From assembly GCA_900764415.1 (NCBI GenBank), contig CAAFOA010000282.1, forward strand, positions 1 through 6,103: a DNA stretch of 6,103 bases, in the 5' to 3' direction. Shown piece after piece: positions 1-6,027 of this stretch. The translations under genes and the position numbers were made by a program. Below the pieces are notes generated by a model. The model saw only the letters and a list, made by a program, of their open reading frames with translations, ran no database searches and was not told the origin of the DNA. How positions within the stretch are numbered: position 1 is the first letter of the stretch; each line of letters starts with the position of its first letter. The stretch is from an uncultured Collinsella sp. GTDB lineage: Bacteria > Actinomycetota > Coriobacteriia > Coriobacteriales > Coriobacteriaceae.

Positions 1-1420
1 CCTTAAAGTCGATATGGATATGAGGATGCACGCCATGCTTGCCAAGCGCGGGAATCTGGCAGGCCATCTGGACAAAGACGCCGAGGGTCGTACCAGCTGC
101 GATCAAGATAATACCGGCCTGCCCGCCAAATTGTGCAGACACGGGAGCAAAACCCATAAAGCTGGCGATGACGATGACATTGTTGAGAACCGGGGCAAAC
201 GTCGACCAGAAGTAGTCGCGGTGTGCGTTGAGAACGCCCGAGAACACCGAACCCAAGCCATAAAACAGAATTTGGATAGCAAAAAAGCGGAACATGAACG
301 CAGCGATATCCATGCTGCCGCCATCGCCCGAAAGGAACGACTGCGTCCAAATAAAGCCGGGAGCAAACACGGTGCCCAGCAGCGAGATACCGCCCAGTAG
401 CAGAAGCAGAATACCGAGCAGGTTACCGACATACTCGTTCGATGCCTCGCGGCCCTGCTCGCGCCTCACGCCCATATACACCGGCAAAAACGCCGTAACG
501 AGCATGCCGCCCATCACGAGCTCGTAGAGCATGTTGGGCAGGTTGTTGGCAACCTGATAGGAGGACGAGAGCAGCGACATGCCGATGGCGGCCGCCATGG
601 CCCACGTGCGGATAAACCCGGTGACGCGCGACACGATGGTCAGTACGGTCATGAGGCCAGCAGAACGACCAACCGTGGAGTAGTCCGACGAACCCATATC
701 GTCTACGTCGTCCTGAGAGTCCTCATGAACCTCATCTTGTGGCGGCAAATCGTCCACGACGGTAAAGGAGCCGGTCATCGCAAAGGGATCGTCAACCAAA
801 ACGGCGTCATCAGCAGGCGCGGCGTCATCGCTGTTCGGCATGTTGTTACCGGATACGGCATCATCATCGAATATGGCATGGTCGCCAAACACCGTGTCAA
901 CTTCTTTGGCGACGACGGTTCGGGCAGAAAACGACAGAGGGTCCCAGTCGTCATCACCGTCGATGGCCACGCCCTCGACGGGATCGGTCGAACCAAGCGG
1001 CGACCATTCGTCATCCGAAAGAAGCGGTTCGCCATCATCATGAGCCGCGGGCTTGGCGGAACGAGCGGCGGGAGCGCTCTGCGGTGTGCTCTTTCCCTGG
1101 GCCGCCATCAAAAACACCGCCGTCTCATCGGGACGCGGCACACGAGGAGCCTCGGAGGCGGTCGGCATCACGCTGGCGCTCGATTGAGCGGCGGCCAAAA
1201 AGACAGCCGTCTCATCGGGACGAGCCGAAGAAAGAGCCGTACGGGGAAGCGCCGTGCCGGCACCGGCGGCACGCAAGTACACGGCCGTCTCGCCCGGGTC
1301 AGCGGCAGCGGACCAGGCGTTTCGAATCTCGTTATCGAACGAAGCGGCCTCGGGCGCGGGCGCCTGAGGAGCCGACCCTTTTGCAAAGTGAGCTCCGCGC
1401 TTTGATTCTTCCTGCGGCAT
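1..1420 (-). CDS. murJ: MurJ/MviN lipid II flippase with long acidic N-terminal extension (3' end cut by window edge)
   Basis: Reading the minus strand from the ATG at 1420 gives 473 uninterrupted codons to the window edge. Residues from about 256 match the start of MurJ: SRVTGFIRT (264-272), ANNLPNMLYELVMGGML (291-307) and LNAHRDYFWSTFAPVLNN (397-414), with hydrophobic segments near 256-281, 298-315, 333-353, 373-396, 409-427 and 435-456. MurJ is a MOP-superfamily, normally 14-helix inner-membrane protein that flips lipid II outward for peptidoglycan synthesis; the later helices lie beyond base 1. Arginines at 265 and 271 fit the conserved early arginines of the family. Residues 1-250 are unusual: Ala/Pro-rich with three ETAV(F/Y)L repeats (41-108), then Asp-rich (128-245), with no membrane segment, so presumably cytoplasmic and disordered. 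Shine-Dalgarno AGAGGA sits 7 nt before the ATG. The gene lies 3 nt after ybaK. Identity of the core is secure; the role of the extension is unknown. Confidence 0.93.
   Translation of the reverse strand, partial: MPQEESKRGAHFAKGSAPQAPAPEAASFDNEIRNAWSAAADPGETAVYLRAAGAGTALPRTALSSARPDETAVFLAAAQSSASVMPTASEAPRVPRPDETAVFLMAAQGKSTPQSAPAARSAKPAAHDDGEPLLSDDEWSPLGSTDPVEGVAIDGDDDWDPLSFSARTVVAKEVDTVFGDHAIFDDDAVSGNNMPNSDDAAPADDAVLVDDPFAMTGSFTVVDDLPPQDEVHEDSQDDVDDMGSSDYSTVGRSAGLMTVLTIVSRVTGFIRTWAMAAAIGMSLLSSSYQVANNLPNMLYELVMGGMLVTAFLPVYMGVRREQGREASNEYVGNLLGILLLLLGGISLLGTVFAPGFIWTQSFLSGDGGSMDIAAFMFRFFAIQILFYGLGSVFSGVLNAHRDYFWSTFAPVLNNVIVIASFMGFAPVSAQFGGQAGIILIAAGTTLGVFVQMACQIPALGKHGVHPHIHIDFK
1097..1300 (-). 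repeat. Three ETAV(F/Y)L repeats in the MurJ N-terminal extension
   Basis: Three related 12-residue units lie in the murJ frame: DPGETAVYLRAA (residues 41-52, bases 1265-1300), PDETAVFLAAAQ (68-79, 1184-1219) and PDETAVFLMAAQ (97-108, 1097-1132). Units two and three share RPDETAVFL and an identical 17-base stretch in the DNA (1119-1135 and 1206-1222); unit one has diverged. Spacing is 27 and 29 residues, and the linkers are Ala/Ser/Pro-rich. Conservation of the core with free variation of the linkers looks like selected short linear motifs rather than simple sequence. Function is not known; the resemblance to PknB phospho-sites is treated as a finding. Confidence 0.85.
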
Positions 1421-1423
1421 CGC

Positions 1424-1924
1424 TCAGTCCTCTCTCGTGATCGGGGCAACCGTCGCCCCGCAAAATGCAACTAAGTCATCGGGAGCAAGCTCAAGCTGAT
1501 AGCCGCGCTTGCCACCCGAGATAAAAATGGTATCCCAAAGGACGCATGTCTCATCGATCAGCGTCCGGAAGCGCTTTTTCATACCGACCGGGCTGCAACC
1601 GCCGCGGACATACCCCGTCGCGGCAAGCAAATCTTTGACATGCATCATGGTCAGCGTCTTTTCGCCTGCGGCGCGCGCGGCGGCCTTGAGGTCGAGCTCG
1701 TCGGCAACAGGAATGCAGCACACGACATGGTCGTTGGACGGCGTCGTGCAGACCAGGGTCTTAAATCCCTGACCGGGCTCCTCGCCAAGCTGCTCGGAAA
1801 TCGCGACGCCCAGACCTGACGATTCATCGCCATCGTCTTCGTACGTATGGAGAACATAGGAGATGCCGGCGCTTTCCAGCTCGCGCATCGCATTGGTTTT
1901 TGGCGTCTTAACAGCCTTTGCCAT
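1424..1924 (-). CDS. ybaK: YbaK/EbsC-type Cys-tRNA(Pro) deacylase
   Basis: A 166-residue cytoplasmic protein of the YbaK/EbsC family, which hydrolyses Cys-tRNA(Pro) made in error by prolyl-tRNA synthetase. Family signatures are visible: FKTLVC at 54-59 with the lysine (K55) expected at the substrate-binding position, then TGYVRGGCSPVGMKKR, then FISGGKRGYQLELAPDDL near the C-terminus. The length is close to the usual 155-165 residues. The start at 1924 is chosen because MAKAVKTPKTNAMRELE aligns with the family N-terminus and AAAGGA lies 6 nt upstream; an ATG at 2002 in the same frame would add 26 residues that look like untranslated leader. It follows uvrA after 133 nt containing a hairpin and lies directly upstream of murJ. 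Family assignment is firm; exact specificity (Cys-tRNA(Pro) versus a related mischarged tRNA) is inferred. Confidence 0.92.
   Translation of the reverse strand: MAKAVKTPKTNAMRELESAGISYVLHTYEDDGDESSGLGVAISEQLGEEPGQGFKTLVCTTPSNDHVVCCIPVADELDLKAAARAAGEKTLTMMHVKDLLAATGYVRGGCSPVGMKKRFRTLIDETCVLWDTIFISGGKRGYQLELAPDDLVAFCGATVAPITRED
1428..1433 (-). promoter_or_regulatory. Ribosome binding site of murJ, inside the end of ybaK
   Basis: Minus-strand AGAGGA ends 7 nt before the murJ ATG and lies within the last codons of ybaK, whose TGA occupies 1424-1426. Ribosomes finishing ybaK stop on top of this site, which favours translational coupling. It also supports the start at 1420, and therefore shows that the long N-terminal extension is translated rather than being upstream leader. 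Confidence 0.7.
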
Positions 1925-1961
1925 GGCACATCCTTTCCCTCGCAGAGCGACGCAAGGATTA

Positions 1962-1967
1962 AGTATA
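1962..1967 (-). promoter_or_regulatory. Possible -10 element of a ybaK-murJ promoter
   Basis: Minus-strand TATACT, one mismatch from TATAAT, lies 37 nt before the ybaK ATG and downstream of the hairpin that follows uvrA. No convincing -35 hexamer is seen at 16-18 nt spacing, so this is tentative. If real, it would let ybaK and murJ be expressed independently of uvrA. Confidence 0.35.
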
Positions 1968-2006
1968 GGGCCAATTCCGCCGCATATGCCATCTCGACAC
2001 ACAGAA

Positions 2007-2037
2007 GCGCCACCGAATCAGAAGGAATCGGTGGCGC
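2007..2037 (-). terminator. GC-rich hairpin after uvrA, probable (partial) terminator
   Basis: GCGCCACCGA (2007-2016) and TCGGTGGCGC (2028-2037) form a perfect 10-bp stem with an 11-nt loop, within which two more pairs can form. It starts 20 nt after the uvrA stop codon. On the minus strand it is followed by TTCTGTGTGT, which is only moderately U-rich, so termination may be incomplete and some transcripts could continue into ybaK-murJ. The plus-strand side has no T-run. Confidence 0.6.
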
Positions 2038-2057
2038 GTCGGTACTACAACGTCTCT

Positions 2058-4937
2058 TTACTGTGCGTCGAGCTGCGCCTGACGCTCACGGTCACGCTTG
2101 AGCAGCGGCGCCAAGAACTTGCCCGTGTAGCTCTGCGAACATGCCGCGACTTGCTCCGGCGTGCCCGAGACCACGACGGTTCCGCCGCCATTGCCGCCCT
2201 CGGGGCCCATATCGATCAGGCGGTCGGCAACCTTGATGACATCAAGGTTGTGCTCGATCACCAGAACCGTGTTGCCCGCATCGACCAGGCGCTGCAACAC
2301 GTCGAGCAGCTGGCGAACATCCTCAAAATGAAGGCCGGTTGTAGGCTCGTCCAAAATGTAGAACGTCTTGCCTGTCTGACGACGATGAAGCTCCTTGGCG
2401 AGCTTCACGCGCTGCGCCTCGCCGCCCGAAAGCGTCGTAGCGGGCTGACCCAAGCTCACGTAGCCCAGACCCACGTCATATAGGGTCTGCAGCTTGCGCT
2501 TAATCTGCGGGATATTCCCAAAGAAAGCCAGTGCTTCGGTGACACTCATGTCGAGCACGTCCGAGATTGTCTTGCCGCGGTAGGTAACCTCGAGTGTCTC
2601 GCGGTTATAACGCTTGCCGCCACATACCTCACAGGGGACATATATATCGGGAAGGAAATGCATCTCGATCTTGATCTGGCCATCGCCCTTGCACGCCTCG
2701 CAGCGACCGCCGCTTACGTTAAAGGAGAAGCGTCCCGGCGAGTAGCCACGCGCCTTCGACTCCGGCGTGCTTGCAAATAGCGCACGCAGATCATCCCACA
2801 GGCCTATATAGGTCGCAGGGTTCGAACGCGGCGTGCGGCCGATCGGTGACTGGTCGATATCGATTACCTTATCGATGCACTCGATGCCCTCAATCTTCTT
2901 GTACGGCCCCACGGGACGCGTCGAACGATGGATGGCATTCGTGAGCGCGGGCGCAATCGTATCGGTGACCAGGGAACTCTTGCCCGATCCCGAAACACCG
3001 GTAACGACCGTGAGCGTACCGAACTCAATCTTGGCGGTAACGTTTTTGAGGTTGTTAGCGCGGGCACCCGTGATCTTAAGACAGCCGCGGCCGGGCTTGC
3101 GGCGCTCATCAGGCACGCGAATCATCCGTTTGCCGGTCAAATAGGCACCCGTCATGGAATCGGGGCACGCCATGATATCAGCAGGCGTTCCTGCGGCGAC
3201 CACGTGTCCGCCGTTAACGCCCGCGCCGGGACCCATATCGATCACGTAGTCGGCAGCGCGAATAGTATCTTCGTCGTGCTCGACGACGATAACGGTATTA
3301 CCGATATCGCGCAAGCGCTCGAGCGTCTTGATCAGGCGCTCGTTGTCGCGTTGATGAAGGCCGATCGACGGCTCGTCCAGAATGTACAGAACGCCCATGA
3401 GGCCGGCGCCGATCTGCGTTGCCAGGCGAATGCGCTGTGCCTCACCGCCGGAAAGCGTCGCCGAGGCGCGATCGAGCGTCAGATAGTCGAGTCCGACATC
3501 GACCAGAAAACGCAGGCGCTCCAGGATTTCCTTGACGATGCGACCGCCGATAAACTGCTGACGCTCGGTAAGCTCCAGGCCCTCAAAAAACTCGAGCGAC
3601 TCACGACACGACAGGCAGCAGACGTCGTAAATGGACTTGCCGCCCACGGTGACGGCAAGCATCTCGGGACGCAGACGAGCACCATGACAGCTCGAGCATG
3701 GCTCTTCGCGAATGTATTTCTCCAAGCGAGTCCTGGTGTTCTCGTTCGTCGTCTCGTTGTAGCGCTCGTACAGGATGTTGCGCACACCCGAGAACTTAGT
3801 GTCCCACTGGCTGCGACGCCCATCGAGCTTTTGATAGTCGACCGAGATCTTCGTGTCGCCCATGCCATCCAAAAACGCACGACGCACCCGCGGGGGCAGG
3901 TCCTCCCATGGCGTATCGGCACTCACCTTAAAGTGTTTGCAGACCGCGGCAAAAATCTGCGGATAATAGTTGGAATTGCCGAACAGGCTGCCAAAGACTC
4001 CGTCGGCAATCGACTTTGAGGGGTCTTCAATCAGTGCCTCGGCATCGACTGTCTTTTTAAAGCCCAGGCCATCGCACTCGGGACATGCACCATAGGGCGC
4101 GTTGAACGAGAAATCGCGCGGCTGCAGGTCGTCGATGGAATGCCCGTGCTCCGGGCACGCCAGCGCCAGCGAATACTCCAGCAGCTCGCCCTCGGTTCCC
4201 TCGGGAGCGTCGCGGTCGGGCAGCATGTACACGCTCACGTTACCGTGCGCCAGTGCCGTCGCCTGCTCAACGGACTCGGCAATGCGACCCAGGGAGTTCT
4301 CTCGAATCACGATACGGTCAACCACGACCTCAATGTCGTGTTTGAACTTCTTGTCCAGGTCGATAGGGTCGTCAAGCGAGCGCACCTCGCCGTCGACGCG
4401 CACACGGCTAAAGCCCTCCGCACGCAGGTCCTCAAACAGCTTGGCGTATTCGCCCTTGCGTCCACGAACCACCGGCGCCAACACAAACGCGCGGCGGCCC
4501 TCCCCCGCCGCCAGCACCTTGTCGGCGACCTGATCGGTCGTCTGACGCTCAATGACACGACCGCACTCAGGACAGTGCGGCGTTCCCACGCGAGCAAACA
4601 GCAGACGCAGATAGTCATAAATCTCGGTTACGGTGCCCACCGTCGAGCGTGGGTTTTTGGACGTCGTCTTCTGATCGATCGACACAGCCGGCGACAGACC
4701 GTCAATCGAGTCCAGATCGGGCTTGTCCATCTGGCCCAAAAACTGACGCGCATAGCTCGAAAGGCTCTCGACGTAACGGCGCTGGCCCTCGGCATAGATG
4801 GTATCGAACGCCAGTGAGCTCTTGCCCGATCCGGAAAGACCGGTTATGACCACGAGCTGGTCACGCGGAATGGAAACATCGATATCGCGCAGGTTATGCT
4901 CGCGCGCGCCGCGAATAACGATAGAAGAATCAGACAT
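2058..4937 (-). CDS. uvrA: Excinuclease ABC subunit A (UvrA)
   Basis: A 959-residue cytoplasmic DNA-damage sensor. Dimeric UvrA, with UvrB, finds bulky lesions and loads UvrB for incision by UvrC. Both ABC ATPase modules are complete. Module I has Walker A GLSGSGKSS (33-41), signature LSGGEAQR (from 495), Walker B ILDEPS (DE at 521-522) and switch His in VVEHDED. Module II has Walker A GVSGSGKSS (647-655), signature LSGGEAQR (from 836) and ILDEPTTGLH (DE at 863-864). The C-terminal zinc finger is C746-x2-C749 ... C769-x2-C772. The first zinc site reads C261-x2-H264 ... C285-x2-C288, with His at the second position. Other CxxC pairs occur at 122/125 and 414/417. AAGGAG lies 5 nt before the ATG, and the N-terminus IVIRGAREHNL is typical. 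Length is close to E. coli UvrA (940). A LexA-box-like palindrome upstream suggests SOS control. Confidence 0.98.
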   Translation of the reverse strand: MSDSSIVIRGAREHNLRDIDVSIPRDQLVVITGLSGSGKSSLAFDTIYAEGQRRYVESLSSYARQFLGQMDKPDLDSIDGLSPAVSIDQKTTSKNPRSTVGTVTEIYDYLRLLFARVGTPHCPECGRVIERQTTDQVADKVLAAGEGRRAFVLAPVVRGRKGEYAKLFEDLRAEGFSRVRVDGEVRSLDDPIDLDKKFKHDIEVVVDRIVIRENSLGRIAESVEQATALAHGNVSVYMLPDRDAPEGTEGELLEYSLALACPEHGHSIDDLQPRDFSFNAPYGACPECDGLGFKKTVDAEALIEDPSKSIADGVFGSLFGNSNYYPQIFAAVCKHFKVSADTPWEDLPPRVRRAFLDGMGDTKISVDYQKLDGRRSQWDTKFSGVRNILYERYNETTNENTRTRLEKYIREEPCSSCHGARLRPEMLAVTVGGKSIYDVCCLSCRESLEFFEGLELTERQQFIGGRIVKEILERLRFLVDVGLDYLTLDRASATLSGGEAQRIRLATQIGAGLMGVLYILDEPSIGLHQRDNERLIKTLERLRDIGNTVIVVEHDEDTIRAADYVIDMGPGAGVNGGHVVAAGTPADIMACPDSMTGAYLTGKRMIRVPDERRKPGRGCLKITGARANNLKNVTAKIEFGTLTVVTGVSGSGKSSLVTDTIAPALTNAIHRSTRPVGPYKKIEGIECIDKVIDIDQSPIGRTPRSNPATYIGLWDDLRALFASTPESKARGYSPGRFSFNVSGGRCEACKGDGQIKIEMHFLPDIYVPCEVCGGKRYNRETLEVTYRGKTISDVLDMSVTEALAFFGNIPQIKRKLQTLYDVGLGYVSLGQPATTLSGGEAQRVKLAKELHRRQTGKTFYILDEPTTGLHFEDVRQLLDVLQRLVDAGNTVLVIEHNLDVIKVADRLIDMGPEGGNGGGTVVVSGTPEQVAACSQSYTGKFLAPLLKRDRERQAQLDAQ

Positions 4938-4980
4938 GGAAGCTCCTTGCCTCCTACAACTTCAAATCACACTGACGATG

Positions 4981-4986
4981 AGTTTA
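4981..4986 (-). promoter_or_regulatory. Possible -10 element of uvrA
   Basis: Minus-strand TAAACT lies 12 nt downstream of the LexA-box-like palindrome and 43 nt before the uvrA start codon. The -35 position at 17 nt spacing (ACATCT) is a poor match but would fall inside the palindrome, the arrangement expected of a repressed SOS promoter. Weak evidence taken alone. Confidence 0.3.
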
Positions 4987-4998
4987 GCGCACTCGACG

Positions 4999-5012
4999 CG
5001 CACAGATGTTCG
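4999..5012 (-). promoter_or_regulatory. LexA (SOS) box-like operator upstream of uvrA
   Basis: On the minus strand this reads CGAACATCTGTGCG. The consensus LexA site of Bacillus and actinobacteria has arms CGAAC and GTTCG around 4 nt. Here the left arm is perfect and the right arm has one mismatch. It lies about 62-75 nt before the uvrA start, just upstream of a possible -10. uvrA is a classic SOS gene, which adds weight. I did not find a second copy in the intergenic region. Confidence 0.6.
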
Positions 5013-5135
5013 TAATACAAGATTCGCAGACCTTTTGCGTTGTCTGATGCCGCAGACTGCACGCTCGGTCCGTACTTTCGAATACCGTCGATCGCCTACC
5101 ACACATCATGAATGTCTCCCGCTCGCAAACGAGGG

Positions 5136-5141
5136 TACAAT
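5136..5141 (+). promoter_or_regulatory. Possible -10 element of mrp
   Basis: TACAAT, one mismatch from TATAAT, lies 55 nt before the mrp ATG and would give a leader of roughly 50 nt. No clear -35 is seen. It is flanked by short inverted repeats: CTCG-CAAA-CGAG at 5122-5133 immediately upstream and ACGAG/CTCGT at 5129-5133 and 5146-5150 around it, which could form part of an operator. Confidence 0.35.
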
Positions 5142-5160
5142 GACGCTCGTGTCACACCGC

Positions 5161-5174
5161 GGGGCTCCGGCCCC
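5161..5174 (+). other. Small GC hairpin in the mrp leader
   Basis: GGGGC-TCCG-GCCCC makes a 5-bp all-GC stem with a 4-nt loop. It ends 9 nt before the mrp Shine-Dalgarno AAAGGAG (5184-5190). There is no T-run after it, so it does not look like a terminator. It could stabilise the 5' end of the mRNA or affect initiation; it is also short enough to be incidental. Confidence 0.4.
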
Positions 5175-5196
5175 AACATATACAAAGGAGTCAAAC

Positions 5197-6027
5197 ATGG
5201 GTTGCGAGCACGCACAGGCCGCCGGCGGACAAACGTCGCCGTCGCAATTTGAGGAGAATACGCTGTCCGAGGTCAAGCGCGTTATCGCCGTGCTTTCCGG
5301 CAAGGGCGGCGTCGGCAAGTCATTCGTCACCGGCGCCATCGCCACGGAGCTTTCCCGCCACGGTCACAAGGTCGGCGTCCTCGATGCCGATATTACCGGC
5401 CCCTCTATCCCTAAGATGTTCGGCATGAGCGGACGTCACGTCCATGCCCTCGGCAACCTTATGCTGCCCGAAATCTCCGAGCACGGCGTCAAGGTTATGA
5501 GCTCTAACCTGCTGCTCCAAAACGAAACCGACCCCGTCCTCTGGCGCGGTCCGGTTATCGCGGGTGCCATCAGGCAGTTCTGGAGCGAAACCTCATGGGG
5601 CCCCATCGACTACCTGCTGGTCGACATGCCTCCGGGAACGGGCGACGTTGCCCTCACTGTCTTCCAGTCGCTGCCCGTCGATGGCATCGTCATCGTCACG
5701 AGCCCGCAGGATCTGGTCTCGATGATCGTCGCCAAGGCGGTCAACATGGCCGAGAAGATGAACGTCCCCATTCTGGGAATCGTCGAAAACATGAGCTATA
5801 TCGAGTGCCCCGATTGCGGCAAGAAGATCGAGGTCTTTGGCAAGAGCAAGCTCCCCGAGGTCGCCGAGCGTTACAACCTCGAGATCCTGGGGCAGCTTCC
5901 CATCAATCCGGCACTCGCCGAAGCTTGCGATAAGGGCGAGGTTGAGACCGCACTGCCCGACGGTATGCTGCCCCAGGCCGTCTCTGCCGTCGAGGCCATT
6001 GCCCCGCACGAGACCGCCGAGGCCTAA
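5197..6027 (+). CDS. mrp: Mrp/ApbC (NBP35-type) Fe-S cluster carrier P-loop ATPase
   Basis: A 276-residue cytoplasmic protein of the Mrp/ApbC/NBP35 group of deviant-Walker-A ATPases, which dimerise, bind a [4Fe-4S] cluster and deliver it to target enzymes. The P-loop GKGGVGKS is at 35-42 with the signature lysine K36. LDADITGPSIPKMFG and DMPPGTGD (from D143) are typical of the family. The cluster-binding C204-x2-C207 lies in YIECPDCGKK. It lacks the N-terminal MIP18-like domain of E. coli Mrp and the four-cysteine N-terminal cluster site of eukaryotic NBP35; only one cysteine (C3) is near the start. AAAGGAG lies 6 nt before the ATG at 5197. An in-frame ATG at 5140 is possible but gives an atypical N-terminus. 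It is divergent from uvrA and abuts a downstream flavoprotein gene. The family is certain; client proteins are unknown. Confidence 0.95.
   Translation: MGCEHAQAAGGQTSPSQFEENTLSEVKRVIAVLSGKGGVGKSFVTGAIATELSRHGHKVGVLDADITGPSIPKMFGMSGRHVHALGNLMLPEISEHGVKVMSSNLLLQNETDPVLWRGPVIAGAIRQFWSETSWGPIDYLLVDMPPGTGDVALTVFQSLPVDGIVIVTSPQDLVSMIVAKAVNMAEKMNVPILGIVENMSYIECPDCGKKIEVFGKSKLPEVAERYNLEILGQLPINPALAEACDKGEVETALPDGMLPQAVSAVEAIAPHETAEA

Noticed and set aside
1119..1222. Two identical 17-base stretches as a possible mobile or CRISPR-type direct repeat
   Set aside because: Only two copies, in frame, and explained by the repeated protein motif RPDETAVFL; no spacer regularity or further copies.
725..1405. 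A 226-codon plus-strand open frame and several minus-strand frames in 1-1470
   Set aside because: They are out-of-frame or antisense shadows of murJ, whose true frame is open from 1420 to the left edge and matches the MurJ family.
1..1420. Possible frameshift or pseudogene in murJ because of the strange N-terminal half
   Set aside because: All 473 codons are open in one frame and pass smoothly from the extension into the conserved core, with a good start and ribosome site.
1925..2002. 26-residue N-terminal extension of YbaK from an ATG at 2002
   Set aside because: No good ribosome site, overlaps the likely promoter region, and the added residues do not resemble the family; the ATG at 1924 has AAAGGA at 6 nt.
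2928..4019. A 363-codon open frame on the plus strand within uvrA (also others at 4140-4817 and 1863-2483)
   Set aside because: Entirely antisense to the conserved uvrA (or overlapping ybaK/uvrA ends). The peptides are low-complexity reflections of GC-rich coding with no recognisable domain and no good ribosome site.
4798..5196. Upstream in-frame extension of mrp, with ATGs at 4798 and 5140
   Set aside because: The 4798 start would run antisense through the uvrA N-terminus. The 5140 start overlaps the -10 candidate and adds a non-family peptide. The AAAGGAG-spaced ATG at 5197 fits the family N-terminus better.
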